Assembly: GCF_021130785.1 (NCBI RefSeq)
Contig: NC_060213.1
Coordinates: 112,507,501 to 112,571,500 of the forward strand
DNA: 64,000 nt
DNA from: Homalodisca vitripennis
Taxonomy: Eukaryota; Arthropoda; Insecta; Hemiptera; Cicadellidae
Direction: 5' to 3'
Part shown: positions 10,961 to 23,927 of the stretch, in pieces
Numbering within the stretch: position 1 is the stretch's first letter
Layout of the letters: every line of letters starts with the position of its first letter
Notes under the pieces: model-generated
Told to the model about the DNA's origin: nothing
The model's input: only the letters and a program-made list of their open reading frames with translations
Databases searched by the model: none
Translations under genes and position numbers: made by a program

Positions 10961-13900
10961 CTATAAAACATAGTTTGTGGAAATGATTACTGTCCCAAAA
11001 AAGCTCAAACAAGCTGAAACTTGCTATGTAATTTCACTCCATTTTGGTGGCCGTTCAATTTCGCAACTTCAACAAATTCGTAAATCCATTATTTATGGAC
11101 CTAGAGAAAAAGTAAAGTTACTAAAATGTTTATTTTCTTACTATTTTTGTTATTAACACTCTGATTTATATCTCAAAAGGATTCAAGATAACGAATACAT
11201 GTAAATCCCATGAGAAATAAATTAACAATATTACTGTAGTCACAAAAATCTACCTTCTTTTGACTGAGTCCGAAAAACTATTAAAATTTGTATTCTTTTC
11301 ACTGTATTGGATGTGTATTTTTGAGTATTTATTACACATCAATCCATTTTTTTATAACAGATTATTCACTTGTATTTGTAATGTTTTTTTGTTTTTGTAT
11401 TACATATAGCCTACTGTTTTTCATTAATAATAATGTACTATATAATTTTTTATTACATTTTAAGTTTAATAAGTTTCTATATTTTTACCTGACAAAAAAG
11501 GATTTTAATTTCTTTTATAAATTGATGACGAGATTGGTTGATTACTTGTACTAATTCTGTAGTTACTTGTAAATATTTTTAGTTTTATTTCTTAAATATT
11601 TAATAATGTTATATTAGCAAATATGTATCTAGGAATAGACCTATCGACAGCACGTTATGCTGTGTTCTTGACTATATAAATGGTTGTACAAGTTTTACAA
11701 GAACAATGTATTTTTGTTGTTGTTATGTTATGACAACCGCGATTCAAGTGGTTAACGAAAGACAACCAATTTTGTGTATTTGTTTCAGAGTAAACTTACT
11801 GTGAAATTCTCAACGCTAACATTGAGCTCCGTCATCTCCTTTGTGTACTGGTCCCATTGGTCATATCTGGAACAGAAGTACCAGGCTTAAAGTAAACAGA
11901 ATAAATATGCCGACACTAGGAATTACAAAAATCACAATTCAAAACCTGTTTTTCTTCTTCAAGTAAAAAAATCAAAAGTAAAGTTAACAATCTATCTAGG
12001 TTGTTGAAAAGTAGTGGAACTGTTCTAATTACACCTGGACTAAAAATCACAAGATTGCAGTCAAACAGAGACCGACTGATTAATGAAAAATGCAGAGTTA
12101 CTAGAGCAGCATGCGATGTTAATGACAGAGGGTAGAGGGAAGTACACTCTTAGAATTTCATGTTGTTTCCGAGTGTGACATTTATAAAATTACAACACTT
12201 TCAAAAATTATAACACGTTTAGTGGTACAGTGTGTATAAAATACACAACACGGTAGATGTACATATATTGTGTATAATATGTACAATTTATATAATATGT
12301 ATAATATAATACGTACCCTACCCGATCCAATGTCTATTGAAATTAATTAAGGCTATTGCCATTTATACAAATTTAATGTAAATAAAATTCGTTTGACAGG
12401 TATTTAGTCTTTCGATCATATGTTAGTTGGGTTATTTAAACGCATATGTGACAGATATGGTCAAATACAAAATAACTGAATCATGTGTAATATATATATA
12501 TACGAGGGGGTACCCAAAAGTAAACCGGAATGGTATTGCTGGCAGCCGGCAGCGTGTAGTACACATTCCTGCCGCTAGGCATGTGTCGCGCAACCCATTG
12601 CGAGCTCAGTGACCCCAGTTCCGTTGTCCTAGTGCATTCTGTTCGTTCGTAGTGACTGTTTTCGCTAGCCCTTTTTTGTTCTTGTTTCGTTTTTTTTGTC
12701 ATGGCAAGTTTAAGTGAACAACGTGCAGCTGTGAAATTTTGTTTTTTACTTGGTAAAAATGCTGCAGAAACTATTTTAATGTTGAATACAGCTTACAAAG
12801 ATGATGCTATGGGGAAAACTCAGGTCTACAAGTGGTTCGCTCGATTTAAAAATGGCGACATGTCGATTGAAGACAAACCTCGTTCTGGACGTCCATTAAC
12901 CTCTCAAATGGACGCAAATGTTGAGAGAATTTGTGAACTTGTGCTCACCGACCGTCGACAGACAATTGAGGAACTATCAGAGAGTAGTGGGTTAACTTGG
13001 AGCTCGGTTCAGCGAATTTTAACAGGAGATTTAGGACTGAAAAGGGTTGCTGCCAAATTTGTTCCTCGACTTCTGACTGACCATCAAAAGGCACATCGAG
13101 TTGAAACTTGCCGCCTTCTGAAAGAACATCTCGAAAATGATCCCGATTTTCTGGAAAAGGTAATTACTGGTGATGAGTCATGGTGCTATGGTTATGACCC
13201 AGAAACGAAGCAACAGTCAAGCCAATGGAAGTCGCCATCTTCACCTCGTCCAAAAAAATGTCGGCAAGTCAAATCAAACATCAAAACCATGTTGATTTGC
13301 TTTTTTGATGCTAAAGGCATTGTTCATTCTGAGTTTGTTCCTCCAGGTCAGACTGTCAACCAAACATTTTATTTGGAGATTTTAAGAAGATTGCGTAACA
13401 GTGTTCGCCAGAAAAGACCCGATTTGTGGCAGACTGGAGACTGGTTCTTCCACCACGACAACGCACCGGCACACACAGCCATCTCAGTTAGGCAGTTTTT
13501 AGCCAAAAACGGCATGGTTCCGCTGCCCCATGCACCTTACTACTCGCCTGACCTCGCTCCATGCGACTTTTTTTTTATTTCCACACATGAAAAGAGGCTT
13601 GAAAGGTCAACGATTTGACAGCGTTGAAGAGGTTAAGAAAAAAAAACGAAGCTCGAGCTTGCAGCCATTTCTAAAGATGACTACAAAAAATGTTTTGATC
13701 AATGGAAATAGCGTTGGGACAAGTGTATTAGTTGTAATGGAGATTATTTTGAAGGAGATAGGTCGTATTGTAAAAAATTTGATAATATATAATTTTTATA
13801 AAATAATTCCCGGTTTTTTTTGGGTTACCCCCCCTCGTATATATATATATATATACATTGTATTCATAAAAAGGCGTCACAAACTTCTGTAGGTGATAGT

Positions 13901-14464
13901 ATGCATCATTTTAAAGAATAAATGTCATTTAAACATAGGTTGATAAATGTCTAGTTTAGCTGCTAGCCGCCATTTGTATTTTTTAACAATTACTATCTCT
14001 AAACCTTGTAGGAGCAACAACTATGACATGTTTAGCACTCCCAGCTTTTGCAAGCGTATCTTTAAAGTGGTCGTACTCGCTTATGCGTTGACGGATTTCA
14101 TTGAAAAGAGTACCATTGGAATTGTAATGAAATTTTTAAATGTTTTATAACTATACTGGTCTTTTTGTTGTTTGACTATAAACATTTTAAACAGATGCCA
14201 CTTTGTTAATATTAAAGAAAATATCATAATTGTTTTTTTAATTTTTCTCTTATCTATTGAAACCTATGTACCAAATTTGGTCTCTTTAGCTTAACTAGTT
14301 TTAGAGGTAATAATTTCTTTATAAAAATATACGAAATGGTGGCTATTGGCTAAATGAGACATTTCTCAATGTATGTTTATATGACATTTTTTGTTTGAAA
14401 TGATGTGTACTATCTGCTATAGAATGATGTGTACTATCCGCTATAGAAGTTTGCTTGGGACACC

Positions 14465-14520
<56 letters not shown>

Positions 14521-17500
14521 TTATTTATTTATTTATATGATAATCATATATGACTGTTCACTTCATAGAAATATAAACAGTCTGTCACCATATATATATT
14601 TATTTATTTATTTATATTATAATCATATATATTATAATTATATAGCCAAGATGATTAATACTACTAGTTGACTAGTTGCAAATTATGCTATTTCATTCCA
14701 AAACACTAGAATGAAATAAAGTATTTGTTTATTCAACTGGTGGTGACAGACTGTTTATATTTCTATGAAGTGAACAGTCATAGAAAACTGCTGGTGTGTT
14801 CTGTTATCTATCTCGAGCTTATAAATGTAAATCATTCATCATACAAATTAAATAAGCATTAGAGATAATGAAATAGTTTGTAAGCAGGCTATAGTAATAA
14901 TTGTAAACAATGTAATATATCAGTCTTGGTGGGACATTGGTATCAGTATCTGATGAGCCCTCTTTTATTTCTTATTTATATCAGTGATTTAATCTACGAA
15001 ATTTTATGATTTGAAATTTCTGATAATTTATTCTCATATGTAAACAATACAATCTTATTTTTACAGTAGAAATAATAAGATGAAAGTTATAAAGAATGAA
15101 AACATAATTGTACATTTCAAATCCTGGTTAAAAAAAATCTGTTTTATTCTAAAACCTCAAAAATTAATATAATTTAATTTAACATTCGTACGAGACATTA
15201 AACAACACCGATGAACCATTTTATTTAATTGTTGTATTATTTAATACAACAAAGCTTAATAAAATATTCAGCTTTCTAGTAGATTCTCCAACAAACTTGA
15301 TTTCGCTACAACTCAAATAAAATAACCATCCATATTAATAGATCAAAACAGTAAAATTTTATGTTCTTGAAATTCTGTCACAGTGCACCACAACTCTGGA
15401 AACATTTAAATTGTTACATGATGTGAGGCAGAATCCACTATTAAGATATGTGGTAATGGACAGGATTTGCTAAACAACCGGATTAACTAATTTTTTTGTT
15501 TTATTTGTTAATTGTTTTAATGAATGATTGTTTACATTATGGTATGCTACAATTTTAACGTTATTTAACTCACCAATGTTTTACGAAATAAATGTTTGAT
15601 AAAAGTTTTAATACTGTTACTTAGTTTATAGTTAATTTATTCATAGCTGAAAATTTTAATAATTTTATTTATATTAGAGCTTGTTCATTTGTTAGCGAAT
15701 TATTTTAGCTGGAATCTTGTTATTGTTAAATTGATTACTATTAACAATGGGACCGAGGAAAGGGAATTGTTGGATGTATACATTTAAATATATTTAGCAG
15801 TATTATTACTGATGTCAAAATTTGACAAATTTCATTGTTTACTCTATTAATGTCTGACATCTTCGTAAAACTTTTATGTGTAGTTTATTAATGGTGTTTA
15901 ATGTGTAATATTGTATCATATTAAGTTATATTATGTAGCAGTGACAATATTTATTATTGTTCAATTTCTGACTATGTCATCTGTCTTACCAACATAGCTG
16001 GATCTTGTAAGATATAATATGACAATAAACGTTCATTCATTCGTTCAAGAAGTGCTCACTCTGCCTTGTATACCTTCCATTGATCATCATAGGACTGCAG
16101 TTTATGACAAGTCTTAATAAACTCTTACTGATATGTCCCATGTGCCCTAGGCTGTACTATTGATGGATATTTGCATGTGTGAGTAATTGTGTTGTGTATT
16201 TAATAGTTACATGGAAAATAATTTTTAAGTGTATTGTTTGTTTTGCAAATTTAGTTTTCAGTTGTTAATAGACATTAAAAGCTAGTTTTGGTTAATAGCA
16301 CAATATTACTTTTTTATTTTTGTTATAATGCAGGTTAAGTGAAAGAAAAGGCCATTTGACCCTAACTTTTGATATTAAAATAAAGAACTTTTCATTCCTT
16401 TTCCACAACTTGGAAGAAAAATTACAATTAGTTTAGATGTATTGTTTGTTCTTACCTTAAAACGGAAATATATAGATTGACCAGTTTGTCAGCAAAACGT
16501 GAGAACTGATTGTCGATACACACACTGTAGTAGCCACCAGTGGACTGGTGGTCCTGGTAGTCAGAGTGTGCCCGCCACTGGTATGGGTGAACGATCTGGC
16601 CATTGGGATGTCTCACCGCAAACCCTGCCATGCCATCACCTCCTCGTAGCACCTTCACAAGTACAAGCCAGTCAAAACTAACTCAAACAAACAATATATA
16701 AAGTTATATATAGCAATTGGTATAGTTATGGATTCAGTGCATTTCTTAACTCACAACTAATGGTTTGTATCAATACAATGTAATGTTTAAATATTTTTAG
16801 TGACCATTCAAAACAAAGTAAATTACTGTAAATTGAATGTAAATGTCCCTAATAGTTTTATTATTACCAGTGGTTTTATGGCAAAATTAGCAGTGCCAGA
16901 ACGTACTTTCCTTAACTTTTTACATGTGAAATATTCTTTGTGTTTTTTTTTTTTAATTACAGGTTACAAGTCTGTAATCTGCATATTTTAAAATGTATAT
17001 GCCTTTGTGTAATCAATAGTTAAGTTCTGGAATTGATACTTTTTTGCTCATAATTATGAGAAAGGAAGACAACATAGCCTAATTTAAACGTTTTGGAGAT
17101 AAAAACGGAACCCTTCTTTGTTGTAAAATTAAACTGCACAAATATAACAAACAAGGCTTATTTACATGAATGAAACATGACAATGTATATAACATAGGGA
17201 CAAAAAGTGGTGTTTAACATTTCACAAAGGAAAGTGATTATCAATAATTTTAAGAATATAATCATGAAAGTACACACAAGGAAATGTTGAATAGTAAGAA
17301 ATTAAGTTTACCAAATTTACAAAACTAAACATATGAATTTTCTGCCGTGTCTCCTCAACCAGTTGTTCACATACAGTTGTTCAACCTGTACGGATCCACA
17401 TTCCACTCATTTATACAGTACTTGGTCCATGTGGTTTTATAAACATAAGACTTGAAACATGTCTGGTTAAGAGTCTAGATCGCAAGTCAGTCATTATCTG

Positions 17501-20500
17501 GTTCATGAGACTAAAACCTCGTTCACATTATGACGAACCACATGGAATCAGTTTAGTGCAGTTCAACAACGGGATGAGATCTTTTGGTACCCTTGAAGGT
17601 GAATTGGCCTCGATATAATCTCAAAAACAGTTTTTTATTTTAGTTTTGTTGAGCTTAAACCTTTTACAGATTTTTAATTTCTTCTCCTTCATATTGTACT
17701 GATTTGTCACTTGGCCACTAATCAGTTTTCAGTACTTTTTATCAGATAAAAAAAGAATCATATTGTTGTTTACAGTTTTAAGAGGTGCTTACTGATGTTG
17801 AATCATGACTGGACTAAGTAGTAAACATTTTGATGATAATGGTGAAGGTGATGAGGATAATTGCCTTGATAGGCCACAATACATAGATATTTCAGTAGAG
17901 CTTCTGTTCTTGTCTGTCTTTGCCTTCTCAAAGTGATTGTAAATGGCAAAGTAACCATTGAAAATCATTTATGGCCCCAACTTCATCATCTGCATCACTT
18001 AAGGCTAGCTCTAGTCTATGATTAATGCAATGCCAGAGAATAATATCTGGGTACATCTCAAGCAATCTTTCAGTTACACCTGATTTTTGTCTCAGTATGA
18101 CATCAGCACTATCACTTGCAAATGAAACAAAATTTTCTTTCAAGTAATTATCATCAAATCCATTACTTTTTAAACAGTTTAGTAAACTTTCAGTAATTAC
18201 CTGAGATGTTTGACTTTTTAGATACAAAAACATAGCTGAACTATACCATAATGTGAAATACCTATAACGTAATTCGGTTCATCATTTTGGTTCGTTATTG
18301 TTTGGTAATTTAGATAATCAGAAATGTTGATGATCCTGCAGCCCAGATGGCACTCACAAAAATATTGATATTGATAAATAAGTTAATGATCAACTCAAAA
18401 TATGATAAAAGTATAGAAAAAAATAGAATATTAGTCTGAATAATAGGATAATGTTTAAATTAAGGTCATTTCATGTTAAAACAACCAGTGGTCTGGACCT
18501 TGATCTCTCAGATTTTTATGATTTTTGTTTGGAAGTTGTACCTACTAAGACTGTTTTAAATGCAAAATTTTAAATTTTTCTGCCTTTTGATTATTGATTG
18601 ACCCATAAAAAAATCAGTTTTTGGCCGTCTCAGTATTTGTTTTTATGTAGCTAAAAATCTATTAAAGCTAAAGAGAGCTGAAATTGGTGGCATTCCTTTC
18701 AATTTGAAATGCTCCTTAATTTGATATACCACATGACTATGTTTTGTATATTTTGAATTTGTTTGAAACTTAAAAACTGTTTTTGAAAAAACCCAAAGTA
18801 CATCCCCTCTAATTAAAAAATACATATATGTTATTTACACTACAATTGACTACATGTATGCAAAATTTCAGAATTAGACATAATGGGTCCTATTTCAAAA
18901 ATATTTTGCTACCAAAGTATACATCAGCAAAAATCATCAAAATCTGAGGAGTAAAGGTCCAAAATTAACTTTTAATTGGTTGATTTTAAATGGAATGACC
19001 AATTATTAGCCACGTTAGCGACAATGATCTAAAACCACTTTTATTTATTTCTTAAAATGGTATGTTTTTATATCCAGAAAGAATTTTTAGTCAATCACAA
19101 TCCATAATTGCACAATAACTGATAATATGTTTGAAATTTTAGATTACATCCCAAATTGTCCATCAATCTTGGGGAAAGAGGGGAATCAGGGTTCCTAGGT
19201 GGGGGAGATAACAATATATGGAGGGGTAGGCATTGGTGGAGGGGATAATTGGGATACCAATATTCATACCATAAAATTACAAATAATGTTACAGGTCAGA
19301 GTAGGGCTAACAAATATATATGAGGATAATATAAGTTTGTCTGTACTTTTCCTATTTTCCATCATTTTTGTAACAGTTTCTACTTCCATGATGAAGTTTG
19401 ATTGTCGATTTTCTTCTGCGCTCTCTGTCTTGTTTGTCAATAGGCTATGCATTGTATTTGCATATCTCGTTATTAAATGTTTTCTTATTTCACGATTTGT
19501 CGGATTTTGCTGTGTTGTACATTTCAGATAGACATTGTTCTTTGTATTTTGCCATCACCAATAACCATTTTGTATTCGAGTTGTGTAGTGTTTGTATGAT
19601 ATTAATATTCTACAACTGTGTTTTAACTACGAACAATATGTGTAGTGGTTACTCTATCAAGTTTTTTAGCAGTGTGAAATTACCCATAGAAAGAACTAAT
19701 CCTCTGATACAAATCCTAATCTAGTTCATGAACTACTCCTAACCTAGTTCCTAAAACATTCCTTTGTACAAAACTACATTAATTTTATAATTTTAAGACA
19801 AATAGAACACATACAAAACAAAATCTATACTTTGTATTTTTATAATTACCAATCTGAACAGCTATTTTTTAGGTTTATATATTAAGGCCAATATGAAGAA
19901 AACCTATGGATGGTCGCGTAGCTAAAAGATGTATAAGCTGATTTTGTTAAAACCTTGCATACACATTCTAGACATAGTCTACTAAACTATGATACATACC
20001 TCCTTCTTAGGCTGCACCTATTTTTGGAGCTATATACAAAAAAAGTGTTTATTTTAATGTGTTAGAATGACATTCTGTTTTGAGTTGGACAAGTCATTTT
20101 ACAAATGTGGTGGCCGTTGTTTGAGGATACAATGTTGTTTTGTTGATTGAGACACGTTTAGTACATGGATAGGTCAGTATATTTAGTAAACATTAGTGAT
20201 CAGTCTTCTGGAATCTTGTATTTACTGATGGGTATTATCTCGAGGGATGTTTTTCACCAGCCCCAAAGAACCCATTAGAAGTTAGGGAAATTTCATGTAA
20301 TAATTTTAAAATAGCTGTGTCTAAATGGTTGAAGCAAAATGCATTCTATTCTATCGAAGAAATGTATCTTTACAATATAAGTAATAGGATTTTCATGTAG
20401 TTCATGCATGTATGCTCAGCATTAAGGATATAACTGTACCATGTAGGCTATGTTAAGGTTTGTGTATGTGTTTTTATTTGTATATTGTATATTATATATG

Positions 20501-21116
20501 TTTTAAGGACATATTTTAAACTCTATGACTTTGTCAATGCATCGTTTGTGTGGGATGGCAATAAAATATTCTTGATTCTTGAACCCCGCAATGATGGCCG
20601 GAGGCATTTTTCTTAGCCCGTTCAACTAGGCCTACTAGTGCTTTTTACGAGATTAGAATCTTTCAGAAATGTAATTGTTATTTGTGGTTTTTAATTTCAT
20701 TTTTAAGAACTGTACTTTTGAAAAATATAACAAATATTGTGACTAGCTGACACGTAAACAATTACCGAATAATGTTGTAAACTCCATCAAATTGGGCTAA
20801 TATATTAATATTTGAGGTTATGTATGTTGAGGTTATATAAAAGGGCAAGTTAATATGCTCATGCAAACTATATACTATAAATTGACCAATACCTTATAGA
20901 AAGTAAGATAGAAGTTTTATTAACCTGAAAACTAACGTAGAACGTAGCACCAGGATTCACATATTGAAAGTAGCAATCTTCTTTACCAGGATCTATATGA
21001 ACTTTGTAATCCATCGCAACTGCTGGCAAATTTTCAAACCAATTAACATGTTGTTGTTCTTCGGAAAAATCTAGAAATACCATAAGAAATAACAACATGT
21101 ACGAAAAATAATACAT
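9682..21116 (-). CDS. loj: logjam-like p24/TMED family protein, whole gene (4 exons, 225 aa)
   Basis: p24-family transmembrane cargo adaptor cycling between ER and Golgi in COPI/COPII vesicles. Exons on the - strand are 21116-20925, 16652-16456, 11866-11800 and 9903-9682; all introns are GT-AG and phases match (0, 2, 0), totalling 678 nt including TAG. Order: signal peptide (about residues 1-20, YYFSYMLLFLMVFLDF), GOLD domain with the two conserved Cys (KEDCYFQY and YYSVCIDNQFSRF), a luminal coiled coil (about 130-180), one membrane helix (about 190-210, WSLVQIMVIVGTTVLQV) and a cytosolic tail VRRLFEVKPGKPRV. The tail has the FF-like RRLF sorting element but no terminal KKXX. GGDGMAGFAV and VHPYQW are, from memory, typical of the insect logjam (TMED6-like) branch; the subfamily is inferred. 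Two introns of over 4 kb carry transposons. Confidence 0.93.
10080..10760 (+). mobile_element. Decayed non-LTR retrotransposon (reverse transcriptase fragment)
   Basis: Translated pieces in shifting frames match the fingers and palm of a LINE reverse transcriptase. NYCPISIA (the NYRPIS box) lies near 10235. GSVLG-LLF-L-IYINDLP then NADDTTILK (the Y/FADD catalytic box with Y replaced by N) lie near 10415-10525. Frameshifts and stops are frequent, so this is dead sequence inside a logjam intron. Confidence 0.75.
10915..10957. repeat. TA microsatellite
   Basis: Uninterrupted TA dinucleotide run in a logjam intron. Confidence 0.95.
11800..11866 (-). CDS. loj: logjam-like exon 3 (coiled-coil start)
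   Basis: 67-nt exon flanked by TTCCAG acceptor and GTAAGT donor. It completes AG|A (Arg) and encodes YDQWDQYTKEMTELNVSVEN-FT. It is too short to stand out as an open frame but joins both neighbours in phase. Confidence 0.95.
12501..13839 (+). mobile_element. mariner element 1
   Basis: Terminal inverted repeats: left CGAGGGGGTACCCAAAAG at 12503, right its near-complement ending CCCCTCG at 13837, flanked by TA target duplications inside a local TA tract. Length about 1335 bp, normal for mariner. It carries one transposase gene in the same orientation. Confidence 0.95.
12701..13790 (+). pseudogene. mariner transposase, frameshifted
   Basis: Cut-and-paste transposase. The open part (12701-13618) has the N-terminal paired HTH region (VYKWFARFKNGDMSIEDKPR, the GRP linker SGRP) and a catalytic triad: VITGDESW, HHDNAPAH, SPDLAPCD. 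A one-base gain in the T run near 13569 shifts the frame before the C-terminal MKRGLKGQRFDSVEEV block. Another shift occurs in the A run near 13640 and a TAG near 13710 precedes the C-terminal CNGDYFEGD. A TAC triplet is doubled before the last aspartate, so 35 rather than the usual 34 residues separate the second and third Asp. It is therefore non-functional as read. Confidence 0.93.
14468..14535. repeat. TA then TTTA microsatellite
   Basis: TA dinucleotides merging into TTTA repeats, directly before the left arm of the inverted repeat at 14552. A second short TTTA tract lies at about 14595-14612. Confidence 0.9.
14552..14779. repeat. Perfect 38-bp inverted repeat with 152-bp loop
   Basis: Bases 14552-14589 (starting GACTGTTCACTTCATAG) are the exact reverse complement of 14742-14779. 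This is a foldback or MITE-like structure; no coding content and no clear target duplication. Confidence 0.92.
14920..16045 (+). mobile_element. Decayed LINE, 3' part
   Basis: LLFLIYISDLI and NNTILF (decayed LLF-IYINDL and ADDT boxes) near 14955-15060 indicate reverse transcriptase. The end, GACAATAAACGTTCATTCATTCGTTCA near 16020-16047, is a short tandem tail typical of CR1/Jockey-type elements. The body is broken. Confidence 0.65.
16456..16652 (-). CDS. loj: logjam-like exon 2 (GOLD domain)
   Basis: Acceptor GTGAAG before 16652, donor GTAAGA after 16456, phase 0 in and phase 2 out. Encodes VLRGGDGMAGFAVRHPNG, VHPYQWRAHSDY and the GOLD box YYSVCIDNQFSRFADKLVN. This is the most diagnostic part of the gene. 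Confidence 0.95.
17367..18233 (-). pseudogene. hAT-like transposase remnant
   Basis: Two conserved blocks in order on the - strand. 18233-17928 gives FVSFASDSADVIL...MYPDIILWHCINHRLELALSD, the catalytic-core text common to KIAA1586/ZMYM-like hAT relatives. 17525-17367 gives ERGFSLMNQIMTDLRSRL then LMFIKTTWTKY, the C-terminal hAT dimerisation block, ending in TGA. Between them the sequence is broken by stops and a probable deletion. Confidence 0.85.
20200..20620. mobile_element. LINE 3' end inserted in an element related to the 26458/30242 pair
   Basis: 20206-20250 (TATCTCGAGGGATGTTTTTC) and 20583-20615 (GATG-CCGGAGGCA) match neighbouring parts of the element copy at 30242-30933. Between them is unrelated DNA ending in ATTCTTGATTCTTGAA, a LINE-like tandem tail. 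This suggests a LINE fragment inside an old copy of that element. Confidence 0.45.
20925..21116 (-). CDS. loj: logjam-like exon 1 (start, signal peptide, GOLD start)
   Basis: ATG at 21116-21114, hydrophobic signal sequence, then VAMDYKVHIDPGKEDCYFQY, and donor GTTAAT after 20925 (phase 0). The first in-frame ATG is used because the signal peptide begins immediately after it. Confidence 0.93.
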
Positions 21117-22360
21117 TATATTTTAATGTTATTAACATACAACTAGTAAGACAACAAAAGACAACAGCACGCGGCAGCAACTGACACTTCGACACTTCAT
21201 TGAAGGCTCGAGAGAAAGTAAAAACAAAACAACGCGTCGTCTGTTTTCACACAAACAACTAAAACGTGGAAGGCTCATGTGGGAATGCACCTTTCTCAAA
21301 TGACTTTTTTTTATTAAAAAAATTATTTCAAAGTTAAAACTAAAGTGTAAATGCCTTTTTTCTTATTGTTAATAGTAAAGCTTTGACCTTCAAACAGTTA
21401 GTTATTTTTTTCTGTTATACTCTAAAACAGCCTATAAAAAATTGTATGGGGAACATTTTGTAATATTTGATTATCCAAAAATCTCTACGATTTCAAAAAT
21501 TAATTTAATGGACAATTTCTAAAAAGTGCTTTGTTTATTTGAGTGGAATTGTATTTTTTAGAGTTGTCTTTAAATATTCAAAGAAAAATTTTCATCTATG
21601 AAGAATGGACACCCAAATACTGAAAGCATCGCTCTTTCAGTATTTATGATTACAAAATTATCAACGCCTTCATCAGGTTAGTATCCGATGCCGAAAAGGA
21701 AGTTTTTTATTTGGTTCATTTAGAACAAAAAAAAATAATAACCCTCTCATTGCACTTATTCCAAAGGGAACTTAACATTGATTCCAGAGTGACAGGATAT
21801 TCAGAATCGGCAAGCCTGGGGGTAGAGATCAGTAAGGCTGCCCCCTGTTGAGATCCCATTAAAAGAAGGATAACGGGAAATATTTCAATCATGTCACCTC
21901 AGAAGAAAGAATGGCTAGGTCTGTTCCAGCCTCTTCGTCAATGCGGGCAGAGGAAGCCATACTCCCTCAAAACAGCCTTTAACATCAAGCGAACTCCACC
22001 CATTCTAACAGTTATCATTCAAAGTACACTAGACCTATCGACCAGCCTTATTTACCCCAATATCTAGATTCTCTGTTGGAACTGGTCACATACAGTTACG
22101 TTGTCTTTTGTGTAAGGAACAATTTCCAAATATTAAGCTTCTAATTTATAATTAAACTAATCAAGCCATTTCTTTCCACATACATAGCAAAAATGATTAA
22201 TCGCCTGAATTTTCTAAACATATAATTTAAAATATATTAAACCATTTCAAGCATTATAACCATGATCCTTAACAGGATGGGCGTTATGAAGTGCCATAAC
22301 ATATTTACAGTCCAATGATTTATGTATAAATAAAATGCTAACTCACTTTATCCATGGAAA
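21117..22360. other. logjam upstream region
   Basis: Contains the 5' flank of logjam. 21117-21300 is slightly richer in CpG and is the likely promoter area, but no motif is clear. 21770-22080 matches the internal segment of the foldback element at 41190-41480 (shared 'gtgacaggata', 'ccccttgttgagatcc', 'tgtaccagcctct'). No gene seen. Confidence 0.45.
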
Positions 22361-23030
22361 CCACATTATTTTGTATGTTTAAATGCGTCTTGAGACCAAA
22401 AAATTCATAGGTATGAGACTAGGGGTAGAGTAAATATAGAGTTCAACTAAAACTAAAGATAAACCGATTGCAAAGAAACCTGCGCAGAAACAATTAATAT
22501 CTGAGCATCCACGCGCAGGAGGGGCCCTCTCCAGTGGTGGGGAGTGAGACAAGCATCTCCTCGTCTCTGTTTTATCGGCTGTGTGGGTCTGCCGCGCTCG
22601 CACCATTTTGTTTACACTGCATCTACTTAACTATTATATAACTGTATTAAATTTTTGTATGTTGGCATACACAATCGTAAAATATGAATTGAACAAACTA
22701 ATGCAGCCATAGACGTATCCAGGGAGCTTGCGTTTTCTTTTGAGGTTAGTCGCTGAGTAATAGTGGGCAGGACAGGGGATAGAGCAAACGGGCGAGTGCC
22801 GAGCAGTGGAAATGATACTGGGTTGCGTCAAGAGATTGAATTAATTCTTCCATACAATTGATAATAAAAGCATGATTAAATATACAGTTTCGCATTAATA
22901 TTTTATTATCTTAGTTCAAAGTGATTTTTGTTTACAATAATTACTAAGATATTTAATAACGAAAATTTCGTTGTACATTGTAGAAGTTGTCATGGTAGTC
23001 ATAAGAAGGTGTTAACATCAGTGTTCTTAA

Positions 23031-23101
<71 letters not shown>

Positions 23102-23625
23102 GTGGTGTATATTTTTATTTTATTATATATTTTTATATATAATAACAATATAAACATGTTTTATGTCTTCATTGATGTAAAACATTTACAGATTAATGAA
23201 CCAACTGCGTCAGCTTCAAAATGTGCTGTGGAAGAAAATGATTTTCCTAACGCCCCACTTAAGAAGGATAAGATGATAGAACCGTAAACTAGCCATCGTC
23301 ATTAAGTCAGTATAGCTACAAAAATATAGCTCATTGTATTTTATTATAATATACACCTAAAAATTGATGTTATTATAAACAATTATTGAACAATCATAAA
23401 CAATCGTCAAAATGAAGAAGGTTTCGATTCGAAAATAAACTTTCAGATAAGCATGTATTTAATAGAAACCGAAAAATGAACGTAAAATTAGCAACACAAA
23501 CGCTACCCTTTTTCTAAGCAAACTTGCTCTAGCATTTGTTGGTTTTCAACCAGCAATCAGTTTTATTAGGACAATAGATAGAAGTTTTACTACCTATTCA
23601 ATGGTAGGGTTTCAAAAGGAGAGGT
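22361..23625. other. Intergenic, no gene recognised
   Basis: Holds a GC-richer patch (22490-22620) with a short - strand open frame that I do not recognise, and a TA microsatellite at 23033-23096. No splice-supported exon. Confidence 0.4.
23033..23096. repeat. TA microsatellite
   Basis: About 32 uninterrupted TA units. Confidence 0.95.
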
Positions 23626-23866
23626 TTGAAGAAACCAATTAAATTAGAAAATGTTAATTTTGACACAAATCTCCTCGTCAATTACATTAATTATCTTAGC
23701 ACTTTAAAGCAAAAAAATGTATTCATCTTTAAACATGGAAGTAAAGCATTTGCATTAGAATTCATAAACAGTGTCAATGTGATAAATTTGTCTCAGACTA
23801 GATTATTAGAAGATCTTAAGTTCCGTTATACTTTAACCTACATGTTTTCTCAGAACCAATTGGAAT

Positions 23867-23927
<61 letters not shown>

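Larger units (their letters stand above)
9904..11799 (-). other. logjam intron 3
   Basis: Intron holding a + strand LINE fragment (about 10080-10760) and a TA microsatellite (10915-10957). The rest is AT-rich with no coding exon seen. Confidence 0.8.
11867..16455 (-). other. logjam intron 2
   Basis: 4.6-kb intron with a mariner (12503-13837), a TA/TTTA microsatellite, a 38-bp perfect inverted repeat (14552-14779) and a LINE 3' fragment (about 14920-16040). No coding exon of logjam is missing, since phases on either side match. Confidence 0.85.
16653..20924 (-). other. logjam intron 1
   Basis: 4.3-kb intron with a hAT-type transposase remnant (17367-18233) and a LINE 3' end within a possible MITE fragment (20200-20620). 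The stretch 18240-20190 contains only short open frames without motifs; I see nothing in it. Confidence 0.85.

Noticed and set aside
19199..19724. Two overlapping + strand open frames of 108-110 codons
   Set aside because: Cys/Phe/Val-rich text without motifs, inside a logjam intron, with no splice partners.
22379..22831. Two - strand open frames in a GC-richer patch
   Set aside because: No recognised domain, no splice sites and no neighbouring exons; kept only as unexplained intergenic DNA.
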